A stretch of 64,000 bases of DNA from an uncultured Curvibacter sp. (GCA_903828535.1 CAIKMN010000036.1:1-64000), one strand, 5' to 3'; positions 25,867-39,210 are shown, counted from the stretch's first letter. Made by a program: numbers and translations. Notes: a model not told the origin generated them from the sequence alone.

Positions 25867-27009
25867 ATGGAAACCGCTGTTCGCACCCCCGCTGCCAATT
25901 TGACCCCTGCCCAGGCCGAAAAAGCCAAAGCCCTGCAGGCTGCACTGGCCCAGATCGAAAAACAATTTGGCAAGGGCACCATCATGCGCTTGGGTGAAGG
26001 GGAAGTCATTGAAGACATCCAAGTGGTGTCGACCGGCTCCTTGGGTCTGGACGTGGCCTTGGGCGTCGGCGGTCTGCCGCGCGGCCGTGTGGTCGAAATT
26101 TACGGTCCTGAGTCTTCCGGCAAAACCACCTTGACCCTGCAGGTGGTGGCCGAAATGCAAAAGCAAGGCGGCACCTGCGCTTTCGTCGACGCCGAGCACG
26201 CCTTGGATATTCAGTACGCTCAAAAGCTGGGTGTGAACCTGCAAGACCTCTTGATCAGCCAACCGGACACAGGCGAACAGGCGCTAGAAATTGTGGACAG
26301 CTTGGTCCGCTCTGGCGCGGTCGATTTGATCGTGGTGGACTCGGTCGCTGCCCTGACCCCCAAGGCAGAAATTGAAGGCGAAATGGGCGACTCCTTGCCC
26401 GGCCTGCAAGCCCGGCTCATGAGCCAAGCGCTGCGCAAGCTGACGGCCACGATCAAGAAAACCAATTGCATGGTGATCTTCATCAACCAGATTCGCATGA
26501 AGATCGGCGTCATGTTCGGCAGCCCCGAAACCACGACTGGCGGCAATGCCTTGAAGTTTTACGCCTCCGTGCGTTTGGACATTCGCCGCACCGGCACGAT
26601 CAAAAAAGGCGACGATTCCATCGGCAACGAGACCAAGGTGAAAGTGGTTAAGAACAAGGTCGCCCCGCCCTTTAAGACCGCTGAGTTCGACATTTTGTTT
26701 GGCGAAGGCATTAGCCGCCAAGGCGAAATCATCGACATGGGTGTGAACGCCAAGATCATTGAAAAATCAGGCGCTTGGTATGCCTATAACGGCGAAAAGA
26801 TTGGTCAGGGCCGAGACAACGCCCGTGAATTCTTGCGCGAAAACCCCGACTTGGCATTTGAGATTGAAAACAAGGTGCGCACCGAGCTGGGCATCACGTT
26901 GCTGGCGCCTGAAGTGGGCGTCGCAGCTGCCAAAACCAAGTCGGCCAAGGAGACCGCGAAATCGGCCAAAGACGCGAAAGATGTCAAAGACGGTGTGATC
27001 GCTGGTTAA
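25867..27009 (+). CDS. recA: recombinase RecA
   Basis: 380 residues from ATG 25867, with TTGGAG seven bases upstream. Walker [14 protein letters not shown] (about residue 80), Walker B-like [15 protein letters not shown], loop L1/L2 regions [15 protein letters not shown] and [19 protein letters not shown], and [19 protein letters not shown] are intact. It polymerises on single-stranded DNA, pairs homologous DNA and activates LexA cleavage. The C-terminus is longer than in E. coli (353 aa) and ends in a Lys/Ala/Asp-rich tail ([15 protein letters not shown]). It is followed after 68 bases by recX. Confidence 0.99.
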   Translation: METAVRTPAANLTPAQAEKAKALQAALAQIEKQFGKGTIMRLGEGEVIEDIQVVSTGSLGLDVALGVGGLPRGRVVEIYGPESSGKTTLTLQVVAEMQKQGGTCAFVDAEHALDIQYAQKLGVNLQDLLISQPDTGEQALEIVDSLVRSGAVDLIVVDSVAALTPKAEIEGEMGDSLPGLQARLMSQALRKLTATIKKTNCMVIFINQIRMKIGVMFGSPETTTGGNALKFYASVRLDIRRTGTIKKGDDSIGNETKVKVVKNKVAPPFKTAEFDILFGEGISRQGEIIDMGVNAKIIEKSGAWYAYNGEKIGQGRDNAREFLRENPDLAFEIENKVRTELGITLLAPEVGVAAAKTKSAKETAKSAKDAKDVKDGVIAG

Positions 27010-27077
27010 AGCGGGGCTGTCAACGCGAGCACCTCCTCAACCCCTTCAACCAATCAGCCACATGGCAGTGCATCAGC

Positions 27078-27590
27078 ATGGGTTTTGAAAAAATCTCGCT
27101 CAAAGGCAGGGCCTTGCGCTACCTCTCGGCGCGAGAACATTCGCGCCTGGAGTTGGCTCAAAAACTCAAATCCCATGAAGAGACGCCAGGGGAGTTGGAC
27201 CAAGTGCTCGACGAGTTGGAGGCCAAGGGTTTTATAGACGCCCAGCGCGTCATTGACTCGGTTGTCTACCGCCGTGCAGCCCGTTGGGGCGCCTCGCGGG
27301 TGCGCCAAGAGTTGCAAACCAAGGGTTTGAGCGGCGAGGCTGCCGATGCCGTAGAAGCTGCCGTGGCCCATTTGAAAGACACAGAATTGGCACGGGCCCA
27401 TGCGCTTTGGCGGCGCCGATTTGAAGGCGTGACCCCCGACTTGGCCGCACGCGCGAAGCAAACGCGGTTTTTGTTGACGCGGGGCTTTTCGAACGACGTG
27501 GTACGCCGAGTGGTCAGCGGGCGGGTAGAGCCGGCGTCAGACCCTGAACCTGAATCTGGCACCCACACTGAGCGACAATCAGGCGCTTAA
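27078..27590 (+). CDS. recX: RecX regulatory protein
   Basis: 170 residues made of three-helix repeats: SLKGRALRYLSAREHSRLEL, ELEAKGFIDAQRVIDSVVYR, ASRVRQELQTKGLSGEA and KQTRFLLTRGFSNDVVRRVV. RecX binds within RecA filaments and limits their growth or activity. Its place directly downstream of recA is the usual one, and co-induction with recA by DNA damage is likely. Length is within the family range. Confidence 0.93.
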   Translation: MGFEKISLKGRALRYLSAREHSRLELAQKLKSHEETPGELDQVLDELEAKGFIDAQRVIDSVVYRRAARWGASRVRQELQTKGLSGEAADAVEAAVAHLKDTELARAHALWRRRFEGVTPDLAARAKQTRFLLTRGFSNDVVRRVVSGRVEPASDPEPESGTHTERQSGA

Positions 27591-27630
27591 TTTGTAAAAC
27601 CCAAAATATTAGCCCCTGTTGGACCCAGAG

Positions 27631-28107
27631 ATGAACATTGACAAAGACACGGCCGTTACCCTGACCTTCAAGGTCACCACCGCACAAGGCAAAGTGTTGG
27701 ACGACAGCAAAGACCCGATGGTTTATTTGCACGGTGGCTATGACAACACCTTGCCCAAAATAGAAGCCGCTTTGCAGGGCAAAGCGCCCGGTGAGAAAGT
27801 GGTGCTGTCACTGAAGGCGGAAGACGCCTTTGGTGCGCGTGACGAAAGTCGGGTCCGTGTCATCCCCAAAACCGAATTCCCTCCCGGCATCAAGGTCGGC
27901 GGTACCTTGCAAGGACCCGACGACAAGGGGGAACCGCAGGTCTACACCGTGATGAAAATCAAGGGCCCCGAAGTGCATTTGGATGGCAACCACCCTTGGG
28001 CTGGTTTGGATTTGGTGTTTGCTTTGAGTGTGGTGGCCGTTCGGGCTGCCAGCCCCGAAGAAATTGCTCACCGCCATGTGCACGGCGAGCATGGCCACCA
28101 CCATTAA
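27631..28107 (+). CDS. slyD: FKBP-type peptidyl-prolyl isomerase, SlyD-like
   Basis: 158 residues from ATG 27631. The FKBP fold includes VTLTFKVTTAQGKVLDDSKD, YLHGGYDNTLPKIEAALQGK and the insert-in-flap region with EDAFGARDESRVRVIPKTEF. The last residues are His-rich (HRHVHGEHGHHH), a metal-binding tail as in SlyD, though shorter. It acts as a cytoplasmic folding helper and nickel-binding protein in the family. The stop lies 20 bases from the convergent gapA stop. Confidence 0.88.
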   Translation: MNIDKDTAVTLTFKVTTAQGKVLDDSKDPMVYLHGGYDNTLPKIEAALQGKAPGEKVVLSLKAEDAFGARDESRVRVIPKTEFPPGIKVGGTLQGPDDKGEPQVYTVMKIKGPEVHLDGNHPWAGLDLVFALSVVAVRAASPEEIAHRHVHGEHGHHH

Positions 28108-28127
28108 AGAGTCAAGGTCGCTGACGT

Positions 28128-31189
<3,062 letters not shown>

Positions 31190-31407
31190 TCGGGAGATCT
31201 CCAAGGTGGGGCTGAAATGAGCAGACAAGCCCAAGATTTTAGCGCCTTGGTGGCCACAGAGCTGACGACAGGGGTGGCGCTTCGGGGTATTCTTAGCCGT
31301 CATTGGGTTGAAATTTGGCCGAAATTTGTACTTTGGTCAAACGCCCAATAGCGGCGCAAGGGCCATTGAAATAGAGGGAAATAGAGGATGCAAGGTTTGT
31401 TTTGCTG

Positions 31408-32208
31408 ATGAAAAATTTACCCGCCTTGGTGTTGGCAGCGGGCCGCGGCGAGCGCATGCGACCTCTGACCGACACCGTGCCCAAGCCCTTGCTGAAAGTG
31501 CGGGGCAAACCCTTGTTGCAGTGGCATTTGGAGGCCTTGGCCCGAGCGGGTTGCCCGAAAGCCATGATCAACACGGCCTGGTTAGGGGGGCAAATTCAAA
31601 CGGCTTTTGGCGCGGCCTGGGGCGCACCCGATTCCCCGGCGATGCCCCTTCAGTATTCCGATGAGCAAGCCGATTTCGGCGGCGCTTTGGAGACCGCCGG
31701 CGGCATCGTTCGGGCTTTGCCCCGGTTGCTAAAGAACGCCAGCGAGGGCGAGAGTCAAGCCGTCGGCGAAGGTGCTTTTTGGTTGGTGGCTGGGGATGTT
31801 TACGTACCGAAATTTGCATTTGAGGTGGCCCAGGCCCGGGCTTTTTTGGCCTCAGAAGACTGGGCCCATGTCTGGTTGGTGCCAAATCCGGCGCACAACC
31901 CTCAGGGCGATTTCGGCTTTCAAAACGACCCACAAGGGTGTGGTGATGGGCCCAGCGGCGGGCGCCTGGTCATGGACGAGCAGGCACCACGCTTCACTTA
32001 CAGCACCCTGGGCTTGTACAAACAGGCTTTTTTTGAAGCGCCTCACTGCGACATTCCCTGGGGCAACCCCCATGGCATTCGGGCGGCATTGGCGCCGCTG
32101 CTCAGACGGGCAATCGATGGGGGCCGTGTGGGTGCAACGCTCTACGAGGGTCCTTGGACCGATGTGGGCACCCCCGAGCGCTTGGCCGAGTTGAATCAAG
32201 ACCTTTGA
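31408..32208 (+). CDS. murU: sugar nucleotidyltransferase, MurU-like (MurNAc-1-P uridylyltransferase)
   Basis: 266 residues from ATG 31408. The nucleotidyltransferase signature LAAGRGERMRPLTDTVPKPL is at the N-terminus, then WHLEALARAGCPKAMINTAW with LGGQIQTAFG, WLVAGDVYVPKFAFEV, and the C-terminal GPWTDVGTPERLAELNQDL. This set matches MurU, which makes UDP-MurNAc from MurNAc-1-phosphate in the recycling route that bypasses MurA. A glucose-1-phosphate-type transferase is an alternative. AmgK, which supplies its substrate, is encoded about 10 kb downstream beside lptD. The next gene is pepP. Confidence 0.82.
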   Translation: MKNLPALVLAAGRGERMRPLTDTVPKPLLKVRGKPLLQWHLEALARAGCPKAMINTAWLGGQIQTAFGAAWGAPDSPAMPLQYSDEQADFGGALETAGGIVRALPRLLKNASEGESQAVGEGAFWLVAGDVYVPKFAFEVAQARAFLASEDWAHVWLVPNPAHNPQGDFGFQNDPQGCGDGPSGGRLVMDEQAPRFTYSTLGLYKQAFFEAPHCDIPWGNPHGIRAALAPLLRRAIDGGRVGATLYEGPWTDVGTPERLAELNQDL

Positions 32209-32279
32209 TAAAACCCTTGAATTTGCGTGGGCTCAAACTGACGATGCTTTCCTCAGGCCATTTCTCATTCAAAATAGGC

Positions 32280-32299
32280 CGCTGACTAGACGCTGACTA
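32280..32299 (+). repeat. direct repeat upstream of pepP
   Basis: CGCTGACTA occurs at 32280-32288 and 32291-32299, an 11-base period, within the 139-base gap between murU and pepP. A possible binding site for a dimeric regulator. TATAGA overlaps its 3' end. Confidence 0.4.
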
Positions 32300-32347
32300 T
32301 AGAGACTAACGAGAAACCACAGAGAGACCAAAGCCAAGACCGCTCCT

Positions 32348-33787
32348 ATGACCACCAAAAACGCCATCCGAACCCCCATCAAAAACACCGTTCTGAGCGC
32401 CGATCTTTATGCCCAGCGCCGCGCTGCTGTGGCCCGTGCGCTGGGCCCCCGTGGACTGGCCATCATTCCCACCGCGCTGGAGCGCCAGCGCAACCGGGAC
32501 AGCGACTTTTTGTTTCGAGCAGACAGTTATTTTTATTACCTGACCGGTTTCACCGAACCGCATGCCTGCTTGGTCATCACAGGCGACGGTCGCAGCACGC
32601 TGTGGTGCCAGCCCAAGGACACCGAGCGCGAAATTTGGGACGGTTTTCGTTTAGGGCCCCAAGCAGCTCCGGCTTTTTTGGGCGTTGATGCCGCCCATCC
32701 CATCGGGTCGTTGGACGCGGAATTGCCCAAGATGCTGGAAAACCGCGAGGCGGTTTTTTACCCCTTTGCCATCCACCAAGGCCTGGAATCCCGTGTGGCG
32801 GGTTGGCTGAACAAGGTGCGTGAGCGAGTGCGTTACGGCGCGCTGTGCCCGGAAAAGCAATTGGACCTTTGCAGTATTTTGGACGAGATGCGCTTGATCA
32901 AAGATGCCCATGAACAAGACACCATGCGACGGGCCGCTCAGATCAGCGCCAAGGCCCATGTCCGTGCCATGCAGGCCAGTGCGGCCCGCTTGCGCGCCGG
33001 CCAAGATTTGCGGGAATACCATCTGGATGCAGAACTTCTCCATGAATTCAGAATCCACGGTTCTCAGTACCCCGCTTACAGCTCCATCGTGGCAGGGGGC
33101 GCCAATGCTTGCGTCTTGCATTACCGCGCCGATGAAGCGCCCATCCATGACGGCGACTTGGTTTTGATCGACGCGGGTTGCGAACTGGATGGCTACGCGA
33201 GCGACATCACCCGCACCTTTCCGGCGAATGGCCGATTCACAGGACCGCAGCGCGCGGTATACGACTTGGTCTTGGCCTCGCAAGAAGCGGCCGTCGCAGC
33301 CACCAAAGCGGGGGCGCGATTTACCGATCCCCATGAAGCCACGGTGGCCGTTTTGTCGCAGGGCTTATTGGATTTGGGTCTGCTTGACAAAAACAAAGTT
33401 GGCAGCGTGCAAGACGTGATTGACAGCCGCGCCTATTTTCAGTTCTACATGCACCGCACGGGCCATTGGCTCGGCATGGACGTGCACGACTGCGGGAGCT
33501 ACGTCGAGCCCTCAGAGCTGAACGATCCCAGCTTGGTCAGCGTGCGCAAAGACCCGCTGTCCGGCGAGACCATCACTCAGCGCCCCAGCCGCCTTTTGCG
33601 GCCCGGCATGGTGTTGACCCTCGAGCCTGGGCTTTACATTCGTCCTGCCCCTGGCGTGCCCGAGCAATTCCACGACATTGGGGTTCGGATCGAAGACGAT
33701 GCCATCGTCACGGCCACTGGGTGTGAGTTGATTTCGCGCGACGTGCCCGTGGTCGCCAGCGAAATTGAAGCCTTGATGCGGGCCTGA
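32348..33787 (+). CDS. pepP: Xaa-Pro aminopeptidase (aminopeptidase P)
   Basis: 479 residues. The N-terminal creatinase-like domain includes RDSDFLFRADSYFYYLTGF. The pita-bread metallopeptidase domain has all five metal ligands: Asp in LIDAGCELDGYASDITRTF (two), His in HRTGHWLGMDVHD, Glu in LTLEPGLYI and Glu in GVRIEDDAIVT. It removes N-terminal residues that precede proline, using two Mn2+. It lies 139 bases after murU; the same order is common in Burkholderiales, though co-transcription is uncertain. Confidence 0.95.
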   Translation: MTTKNAIRTPIKNTVLSADLYAQRRAAVARALGPRGLAIIPTALERQRNRDSDFLFRADSYFYYLTGFTEPHACLVITGDGRSTLWCQPKDTEREIWDGFRLGPQAAPAFLGVDAAHPIGSLDAELPKMLENREAVFYPFAIHQGLESRVAGWLNKVRERVRYGALCPEKQLDLCSILDEMRLIKDAHEQDTMRRAAQISAKAHVRAMQASAARLRAGQDLREYHLDAELLHEFRIHGSQYPAYSSIVAGGANACVLHYRADEAPIHDGDLVLIDAGCELDGYASDITRTFPANGRFTGPQRAVYDLVLASQEAAVAATKAGARFTDPHEATVAVLSQGLLDLGLLDKNKVGSVQDVIDSRAYFQFYMHRTGHWLGMDVHDCGSYVEPSELNDPSLVSVRKDPLSGETITQRPSRLLRPGMVLTLEPGLYIRPAPGVPEQFHDIGVRIEDDAIVTATGCELISRDVPVVASEIEALMRA

Positions 33788-33871
33788 AGCCAAACGGGGC
33801 AATTCAGCTTTAACTTTTGAGTGCAAGTGATTCCTGACGGCAGGCCTACAATCTGCCACAGGAGTAGCGAC

Positions 33872-36184
33872 ATGACCCAAAACAACGACCCCCAGTCCTT
33901 CGAGCGCGCGGCACAAACCCGCCGCGCCGCCTTGGAATACCACGAGTTTCCCACCCCGGGCAAGATCGCGATTTCAGCCACCAAGCAGTTGGTCAACCAA
34001 CACGATTTGGCGCTGGCCTATTCACCTGGCGTCGCGGCCCCTTGCGAAGAAATTGTCAAAGACCCGAATGCGGCTTTTCGCTACACCAGCCGCGGCAATT
34101 TGGTCGCCGTCATCACCAACGGCACGGCGGTGCTGGGCCTGGGCAATATTGGCCCCTTGGCCTCCAAACCCGTGATGGAAGGCAAAGCGGTTTTGTTCAA
34201 AAAATTCGCTGGCATCGATGTGTTCGACCTCGAAATTGACGAACGCCAAGATTTGGATAAATTGGTCGACATCATTGCCTCTTTGGAGCCGACATTCGGC
34301 GGCATCAATTTGGAGGACATCAAGGCGCCCGATTGTTTTTACGTCGAGCGCAAGTTGCGCGAGCGCATGAAGATTCCGGTCTTCCACGACGACCAACACG
34401 GGACTGCGATTGTCGTTGGCGCTGCCATTTTGAATGGCCTGAAAGTGGTCGGTAAAGACATCAAAAATGTCAAACTCGTCACCTCGGGTGCAGGGGCGGC
34501 CGCTTTGGCTTGCTTGGGCTTGTTGCTCAAGCTCGGCATGCCCCGGGAAAACATTTTTATGACCGACCTGGCCGGTGTGGTCTACGAAGGCCGCACCGAG
34601 TTGATGGACGAAGACAAGGCCCAATTTGCCCAGAAAACCGCCGCTCGTACTTTGAGCGACATCATCGAGGGCGCTGACATTTTCTTGGGTCTATCCGCCG
34701 GTGGCGTTTTGAAGCCCGCCATGGTCGCCAAGATGGCGCCGAATCCCTTGATCATGGCTTTGGCCAATCCGAACCCCGAAATCACGCCTGAAGACGCCAA
34801 GAGCGTCAGGGGTGACATCATCATGGCCACGGGCCGCACCGACTACCCGAACCAAGTCAACAACGTTTTGTGTTTCCCCTACATTTTCCGGGGGGCTTTG
34901 GACGCGGGTGCTTCGACCATCACGGTTGAAATGGAAATTGCCGCAGTTCATGCGATTGCGGAGTTGGCTCAGGCGGAGCAAAGCGAAGTGGTGGCGGCCG
35001 CCTATGTTGGCGAACCCCTTAGCTTTGGGCCCGAATACCTAATTCCCAAGCCGTTTGACCCGCGCTTGATGATGATGATCGCACCGGCTGTGGCCAAGGC
35101 CGCCGCTGACAGCGGCGTGGCGACCCGCCCCATTACCGACATGGAGGCTTACCGCCAAAAGCTACAGGCTTTTGTCTATGCCTCGGGCTCCATCATGAAG
35201 CCGATCTTTACGGCGGCCAAGCGCGCCACCAAAAAGCGCGTGGCTTACGCCGAGGGCGAAGAGGAGCGCGTGTTGCGCGCTGCGCAAATCGTGGTCGACG
35301 AAGGGTTGGCCCGTCCCACCTTGATCGGACGACCCGAGGTGATTGCCGAACGCATCGCCAAATTTGGCCTGCGCTTGAACGCGGGCGTCGATTACGACGT
35401 GGTCAATGTGGAGCAGGACGACCGGTACCGAGATTTTTGGCAGACTTACCACCACATGACCTCGCGCAAAGGCGTGACGGTCCAGTTCGCCAAAATCGAA
35501 ATGCGCCGACGGCTGACCTTGATCGGTGCCATGCTGCTGCACAAAGGCGACGTGGATGGCTTGATTGCGGGCACATGGGGCCAGACCAACATGCACCTGC
35601 ATTACATCGAGCAGGTGATTGGCAAGCGCGCTGGCGTCAACACCTTTGCCTGTATGAACGGCTTGCTGCTGCCCAACCACCAGGTGTTTTTGGTCGACAC
35701 GCATGTGAATTACGACCCCACGGCCGAACAACTCACTGAAATTACCCTGATGGCGGCGGACGAAATGCGGCGCTTCGGTATTGCCCCTCGTGTGGCCCTG
35801 CTGTCGCACTCCAGTTTTGGGAGCAGCGACCAGCCGAGCGCGGTCAAAATGCGCCAAACCTTGGCCTTGTTAAAAGCCCAAGCGCCTTGGCTGGAAGTCG
35901 ACGGCGAAATGCACGGCGACGCGGCCCTGGACCCGGCCAATTTGGCCCAAATCATGCCAAACAGCACCTTGAAAGGCAGTGCCAACTTGCTTGTGTTGCC
36001 CAATATTGATGCCGCCAACATTGCCTACAACCTGCTCAAAACGGCGGCGGGTGGCAACATCGCGGTGGGACCGGTGTTGCTGGGGGCCGCCCAACCGGTG
36101 CACATCTTGACGGCCACTTCGACGGTGCGCCGGATCGTCAACATGACCGCCTTGACGGTCGCGGATGCCAACGCACTGCGCTGA
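33872..36184 (+). CDS. maeB: NADP-dependent malic enzyme, multimodular (MaeB)
   Basis: 770 residues from ATG 33872, with CAGGAG 9-14 bases upstream. The N-terminal malic domain has [20 protein letters not shown] and [20 protein letters not shown]. The NADP-binding domain has [18 protein letters not shown] and [16 protein letters not shown]. The C-terminal 320 residues resemble phosphotransacetylase ([46 protein letters not shown]), a usually non-catalytic, acetyl-CoA-responsive module. It converts malate to pyruvate with NADPH production. A strong terminator follows. Confidence 0.96.
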   Translation: MTQNNDPQSFERAAQTRRAALEYHEFPTPGKIAISATKQLVNQHDLALAYSPGVAAPCEEIVKDPNAAFRYTSRGNLVAVITNGTAVLGLGNIGPLASKPVMEGKAVLFKKFAGIDVFDLEIDERQDLDKLVDIIASLEPTFGGINLEDIKAPDCFYVERKLRERMKIPVFHDDQHGTAIVVGAAILNGLKVVGKDIKNVKLVTSGAGAAALACLGLLLKLGMPRENIFMTDLAGVVYEGRTELMDEDKAQFAQKTAARTLSDIIEGADIFLGLSAGGVLKPAMVAKMAPNPLIMALANPNPEITPEDAKSVRGDIIMATGRTDYPNQVNNVLCFPYIFRGALDAGASTITVEMEIAAVHAIAELAQAEQSEVVAAAYVGEPLSFGPEYLIPKPFDPRLMMMIAPAVAKAAADSGVATRPITDMEAYRQKLQAFVYASGSIMKPIFTAAKRATKKRVAYAEGEEERVLRAAQIVVDEGLARPTLIGRPEVIAERIAKFGLRLNAGVDYDVVNVEQDDRYRDFWQTYHHMTSRKGVTVQFAKIEMRRRLTLIGAMLLHKGDVDGLIAGTWGQTNMHLHYIEQVIGKRAGVNTFACMNGLLLPNHQVFLVDTHVNYDPTAEQLTEITLMAADEMRRFGIAPRVALLSHSSFGSSDQPSAVKMRQTLALLKAQAPWLEVDGEMHGDAALDPANLAQIMPNSTLKGSANLLVLPNIDAANIAYNLLKTAAGGNIAVGPVLLGAAQPVHILTATSTVRRIVNMTALTVADANALR

Positions 36185-36204
36185 AAACGGGTGGCCTAAT
36201 TAAT

Positions 36205-36234
36205 GGCAAGGGGAGAAATACCCCTTGCCTTTTT
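36205..36234 (+). terminator. Rho-independent terminator of maeB
   Basis: Stem GGCAAGGGG (36205-36213), loop AGAAATA, stem CCCCTTGCC (36221-36229), then TTTTT. A nine-pair GC-rich stem with a T tract 21 bases after the maeB stop. Confidence 0.93.
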
Positions 36235-36268
36235 GGACGATACCGGTCAAAATAACAGATCGTTTTAT

Positions 36269-36325
36269 CAGGGTTTACCCCAGATTTCCCAAGTCATTTG
36301 GGTTAAAACGCTAGGTAAAACCCTG
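36269..36325 (+). promoter_or_regulatory. nested inverted repeat upstream of barstar-like gene
   Basis: Outer arms CAGGGTTTACC (36269-36279) and GGTAAAACCCTG (36314-36325) pair with one bulged base. Inside lies a second hairpin, CCCAA-GTCAT-TTGGG (36288-36302). The element lies after the maeB terminator and 80 bases before the next gene. It could be a leader structure, a small RNA or a pair of operators. It has no T tract and is not a terminator. Confidence 0.5.
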
Positions 36326-36404
36326 CTTAACAACCAGCCTTGACGGGTCGCTTCTAATGAAGGAGGCGGCTACTTTTTGAGACCCATGAGAAAGAGACGC
36401 GGAG

Positions 36405-36806
36405 ATGGAATTGCCACTTCGTAACGTTCGACCCAATATCGTTCAATCGATTCGGGCCTTTCGTGTGCCTGACTTACAAAATGCTGCCCAAGATTTGGGG
36501 CACCATTTTCTGTATGCCAACTTGGCTCAAGCCCAGTCTAAACAAGACGTTCTGGACACGATCGCTGCCCAATTCACCTTTCCCGTTCAGTCGGGCAAGA
36601 ACTTTGACTCGCTGTCGGATTCTTTGACAGACCCCCTTTACAAGTCCGGTGCCCAGCCCGGTTTTGTGGTGGTCTTGGAGCAAATTCCTGCCCACGCGAA
36701 ATTCGACAAAGAAGCGCGCGAGCAGTTGTTGGATGTTTTTCGGGATGCCGCGGACTTTTGGGGGGATCGAAAAATACCCTTCAGATGCTTCTATTCTTTT
36801 CTGTAG
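36405..36806 (+). CDS. barstar-like ribonuclease inhibitor
   Basis: 133 residues. The core matches the barstar family: LYANLAQAQSKQDVLDTIAA, then FPVQSGKNFDSLSDSLTDPL, and GFVVVLEQIPAHAKFDKEAR, ending DFWGDRKIPFRCFYSFL. Barstar binds and blocks barnase-type RNases, and in betaproteobacteria a barstar gene is often next to a secreted RNase gene. No RNase gene is present on either side here: maeB is upstream and ksgA downstream. GGAG precedes the ATG. It may be an orphan antitoxin or a stand-alone regulator; family assignment is fairly firm. Confidence 0.82.
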   Translation: MELPLRNVRPNIVQSIRAFRVPDLQNAAQDLGHHFLYANLAQAQSKQDVLDTIAAQFTFPVQSGKNFDSLSDSLTDPLYKSGAQPGFVVVLEQIPAHAKFDKEAREQLLDVFRDAADFWGDRKIPFRCFYSFL

Positions 36807-37055
36807 CCCGTTCTGCGCAAAATGGCCAAGCAGAACGGGCGAATGAGGCTGAAGTCACAGTACCTTCCACCGGGCACGGACTCGGGTTGGGGCTGGATCT
36901 GACCCCTGAAGGCGACAAAATGCCCACCGACAAACTTGTCGACGTGTCGCCCATGGCGCTGCGCATGAGCAGCCCTTTTAATTCGGCTTATTGGCTCTCT
37001 GCCGCTTAAAGCCAAGGCGCCCCTGGCTCAGCGAGGGGCCTCGGGCCTCGGCCGA
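36807..37055. other. gap between barstar and ksgA, no confident gene
   Basis: 249 bases between the barstar stop and the convergent ksgA stop. It holds an inverted repeat CCCGTTCTG (36807-36815)/CAGAACGGG (36831-36839) directly after the barstar stop, with no T tract. A second, GCCCCT/AGGGGC, lies at 37019-37039. A plus-strand frame ending at 37009 includes MPTDKLVDVSPMALRMSS, but it overlaps barstar and I do not recognise it. Confidence 0.4.
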
Positions 37056-37850
37056 TCAGGCGCTCGCTGTCGGTTGAGCGGCTGCCTGTGCCAAGGCCAC
37101 GTACTCGGCGACCGGGACCTCTTCAGCCCGGCGCTGGGTGTCAAACGGCGTGTCGATTTCTCGGGCGCTGATCCACTGCCCCAAGGTATGGCGCAAAAGC
37201 TTGCGTCTTTGGCTGAACGCCACTTGCACCAACTCTGACAATACCGGCAACGCCAATTCAGGCGGGTTCGCCAGCGGCACCATGCGCACCACCGCGCTGT
37301 CGACCCTTGGCGGTGGGTCAAAGCATTCCGGACCGACCACGAGCACGTTTTCCATCGCATATCGCCATTGCAACATCACGCTCAAGCGCCCATACGCCGA
37401 TGTGGAAGGCGAGGCGACCATGCGCTCGACCACTTCTTTTTGCAACATGAAGTGTTGGTCTTGAATGACGTTGGCTTGCTCCAGCAAGTGAAACAAAATC
37501 GGACTGGAAATGTTGTAGGGCAAATTGCCCACCACCCTCAGTGAAGCCGGCTGTTCAGGCGCGAGGCCCAGCGACACGGCCAAGGCCACAAAATCCACTT
37601 TGAGGACATCGGACTCGACTACGTTGAGCTGGGGATGCTCGCGCAGTTGACGCGCCAAATCGCGGTCCAGCTCAATGACGGTCAAGTGGCCCAAGCGCTC
37701 AACCAAGGGCTGGGTCAGGGCCGCCAAACCCGGACCGATTTCCACCATGATTTGATGCGGTTGGGGCGCTATGGCGCGCACAATTTCATCAATCACGCCC
37801 CCATCGGACAGGAAATGCTGCCCAAATCGTTTGCGAGCGCGGTGCTTCAT
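37056..37850 (-). CDS. rsmA: 16S rRNA dimethyladenosine transferase (KsgA/RsmA)
   Basis: 264 residues. Opening [23 protein letters not shown] motif [18 protein letters not shown], acidic [12 protein letters not shown], and the catalytic [15 protein letters not shown] are all present. It dimethylates two adjacent adenosines near the 3' end of 16S rRNA late in small-subunit assembly. Its ATG overlaps the surA TGA (ATGA), so it is translationally coupled as the last gene of lptD-surA-rsmA, an arrangement shared with gammaproteobacteria. Confidence 0.97.
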   Translation of the reverse strand: MKHRARKRFGQHFLSDGGVIDEIVRAIAPQPHQIMVEIGPGLAALTQPLVERLGHLTVIELDRDLARQLREHPQLNVVESDVLKVDFVALAVSLGLAPEQPASLRVVGNLPYNISSPILFHLLEQANVIQDQHFMLQKEVVERMVASPSTSAYGRLSVMLQWRYAMENVLVVGPECFDPPPRVDSAVVRMVPLANPPELALPVLSELVQVAFSQRRKLLRHTLGQWISAREIDTPFDTQRRAEEVPVAEYVALAQAAAQPTASA

Positions 37851-39172
37851 GGGGCGTCGCGCAGTTCGACGTAGGCGCGGTCACGCAGGTCTTGTAAATA
37901 AGTGATGTAAAGCTCGGCCGTCTTCTTTTCTTTCAGCGCATAGCGGGCAATTTCACGCCGATCGCGCTCGCTCAAGGGCGCCTCACGGCGCTCGATCAGC
38001 TGGATCAGGTGGACACCAAAGCGCGTCACGGTGGGGCGGCTGATGTCGTTGGGCGCCAAGGCGTTCATGGCTTCTTCGAATTCAGGCACAAATTGTCCCG
38101 GGTTGGCCCAGCCCAAGTCGCCGCCCGTGGGGGCGCTGCCGTCTTGTGAAAATTCTTTGGCCAAATCGGCAAAATTGGTTTGGTTGGCATTCAATCGGCG
38201 GCGAAAGTCATTAAGTTGGTTGATGGCGTCGGCTTCGCTCAACTTGGCACTGGTGCGCAACAAAATATGGCGGGCATGGCTCTGGGTGACGGTTTCGGGC
38301 AGGCCATTGGGGTCTTGTTTTTCGATTAATTTCAAAACGTGGAAGCCGGCGCCAGACCGAACCGGTCCTGCGACACCGCCAACGCTGAGGGGGCGCACGC
38401 TGGTGACGAACAACTCGGGGTAGCGCTCTGAACTGCGCAGCCCCATCACACCGCCCAGTACTTTGTCGGAGGCGGTGCTGGCTTGTTGGGCCAAGGCCTC
38501 TAAATCGCCACCGGCCTTGACCTTTTCGACCAATTGCTTGGCTTTGGCTTCCAGTCGGGCCACCTCTTCAGCGCTGGCGGATTCAGGCACCACGACCAAA
38601 ATTTGACCCAAGTTCAATTCCAAGGGGCCTACGCTGGCTTGGCGTTGCTGTTCCTTTAGAAAGTTATCAATGTCCCAGTCGGTTATTTTGACGCGGGGCT
38701 CGACTTCCCGCTCACGCAGGCGGGTCATCATCAATTGGTCGCGCAGATCGGCGCGCAGTTGGGACGTTGACAAGCCTTCTTGACGCAAGCGTTCACGGAA
38801 TTCCGTCAAGGTCATGCGGTTTTGGCGTGCCACATTTTCTTCCGCCTGGGTGATGGCCCCGTCTTCGATCTTGATGCCGTTTTCTTTGGCTTCTTGTAGC
38901 TGCGCTTTTTCGCTGATCAAGCGCTCTAGGACTTGCTTTCGAATTTCGGCGGCGGGTGGCGTTGCATTGCCTTGTTGTTTGATTTGCTGCAAAACCCTGG
39001 CCATGCGGGCCCGAACTTCACTGTCTGTGACCGGTTCAGAATTGACGACAGCGGCGATGTAATCCACCGCGGTCGAGGGGCTGTCTGTCTTCAGTCCTTG
39101 GGCCCAAAGGGGCAAGGCAGACAACAAGGCAGACAAGAGAGCGAGCCCAGTCAAAAGAGGTTTGATATTCAT
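37847..39172 (-). CDS. surA: periplasmic chaperone/peptidyl-prolyl isomerase SurA
   Basis: 441 residues from ATG 39172. Signal peptide [26 protein letters not shown]. The N-terminal chaperone module includes [20 protein letters not shown] and [16 protein letters not shown]. Two parvulin domains follow ([20 protein letters not shown] to [26 protein letters not shown] to [11 protein letters not shown]). SurA escorts unfolded outer-membrane proteins, including LptD, to the BAM complex. The longer frame to 39412 runs into lptD and is rejected. It lies 38 bases downstream of lptD. Confidence 0.96.
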   Translation of the reverse strand: MNIKPLLTGLALLSALLSALPLWAQGLKTDSPSTAVDYIAAVVNSEPVTDSEVRARMARVLQQIKQQGNATPPAAEIRKQVLERLISEKAQLQEAKENGIKIEDGAITQAEENVARQNRMTLTEFRERLRQEGLSTSQLRADLRDQLMMTRLREREVEPRVKITDWDIDNFLKEQQRQASVGPLELNLGQILVVVPESASAEEVARLEAKAKQLVEKVKAGGDLEALAQQASTASDKVLGGVMGLRSSERYPELFVTSVRPLSVGGVAGPVRSGAGFHVLKLIEKQDPNGLPETVTQSHARHILLRTSAKLSEADAINQLNDFRRRLNANQTNFADLAKEFSQDGSAPTGGDLGWANPGQFVPEFEEAMNALAPNDISRPTVTRFGVHLIQLIERREAPLSERDRREIARYALKEKKTAELYITYLQDLRDRAYVELRDAP

Positions 39173-39210
39173 AACATTCAAAAAACAAGCGAACGATGAC
39201 AAAGCGCGAC

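Noticed and set aside
36807-36839. Inverted repeat after barstar as a terminator
   Set aside because: The nine-base stem has a 15-base loop and no T tract, so it does not fit an intrinsic terminator.
36758-37009. 83-codon plus-strand frame overlapping the barstar end
   Set aside because: Starts inside barstar in another frame; only its last 30 residues look protein-like; no ribosome site. Kept only as a note in the gap description.
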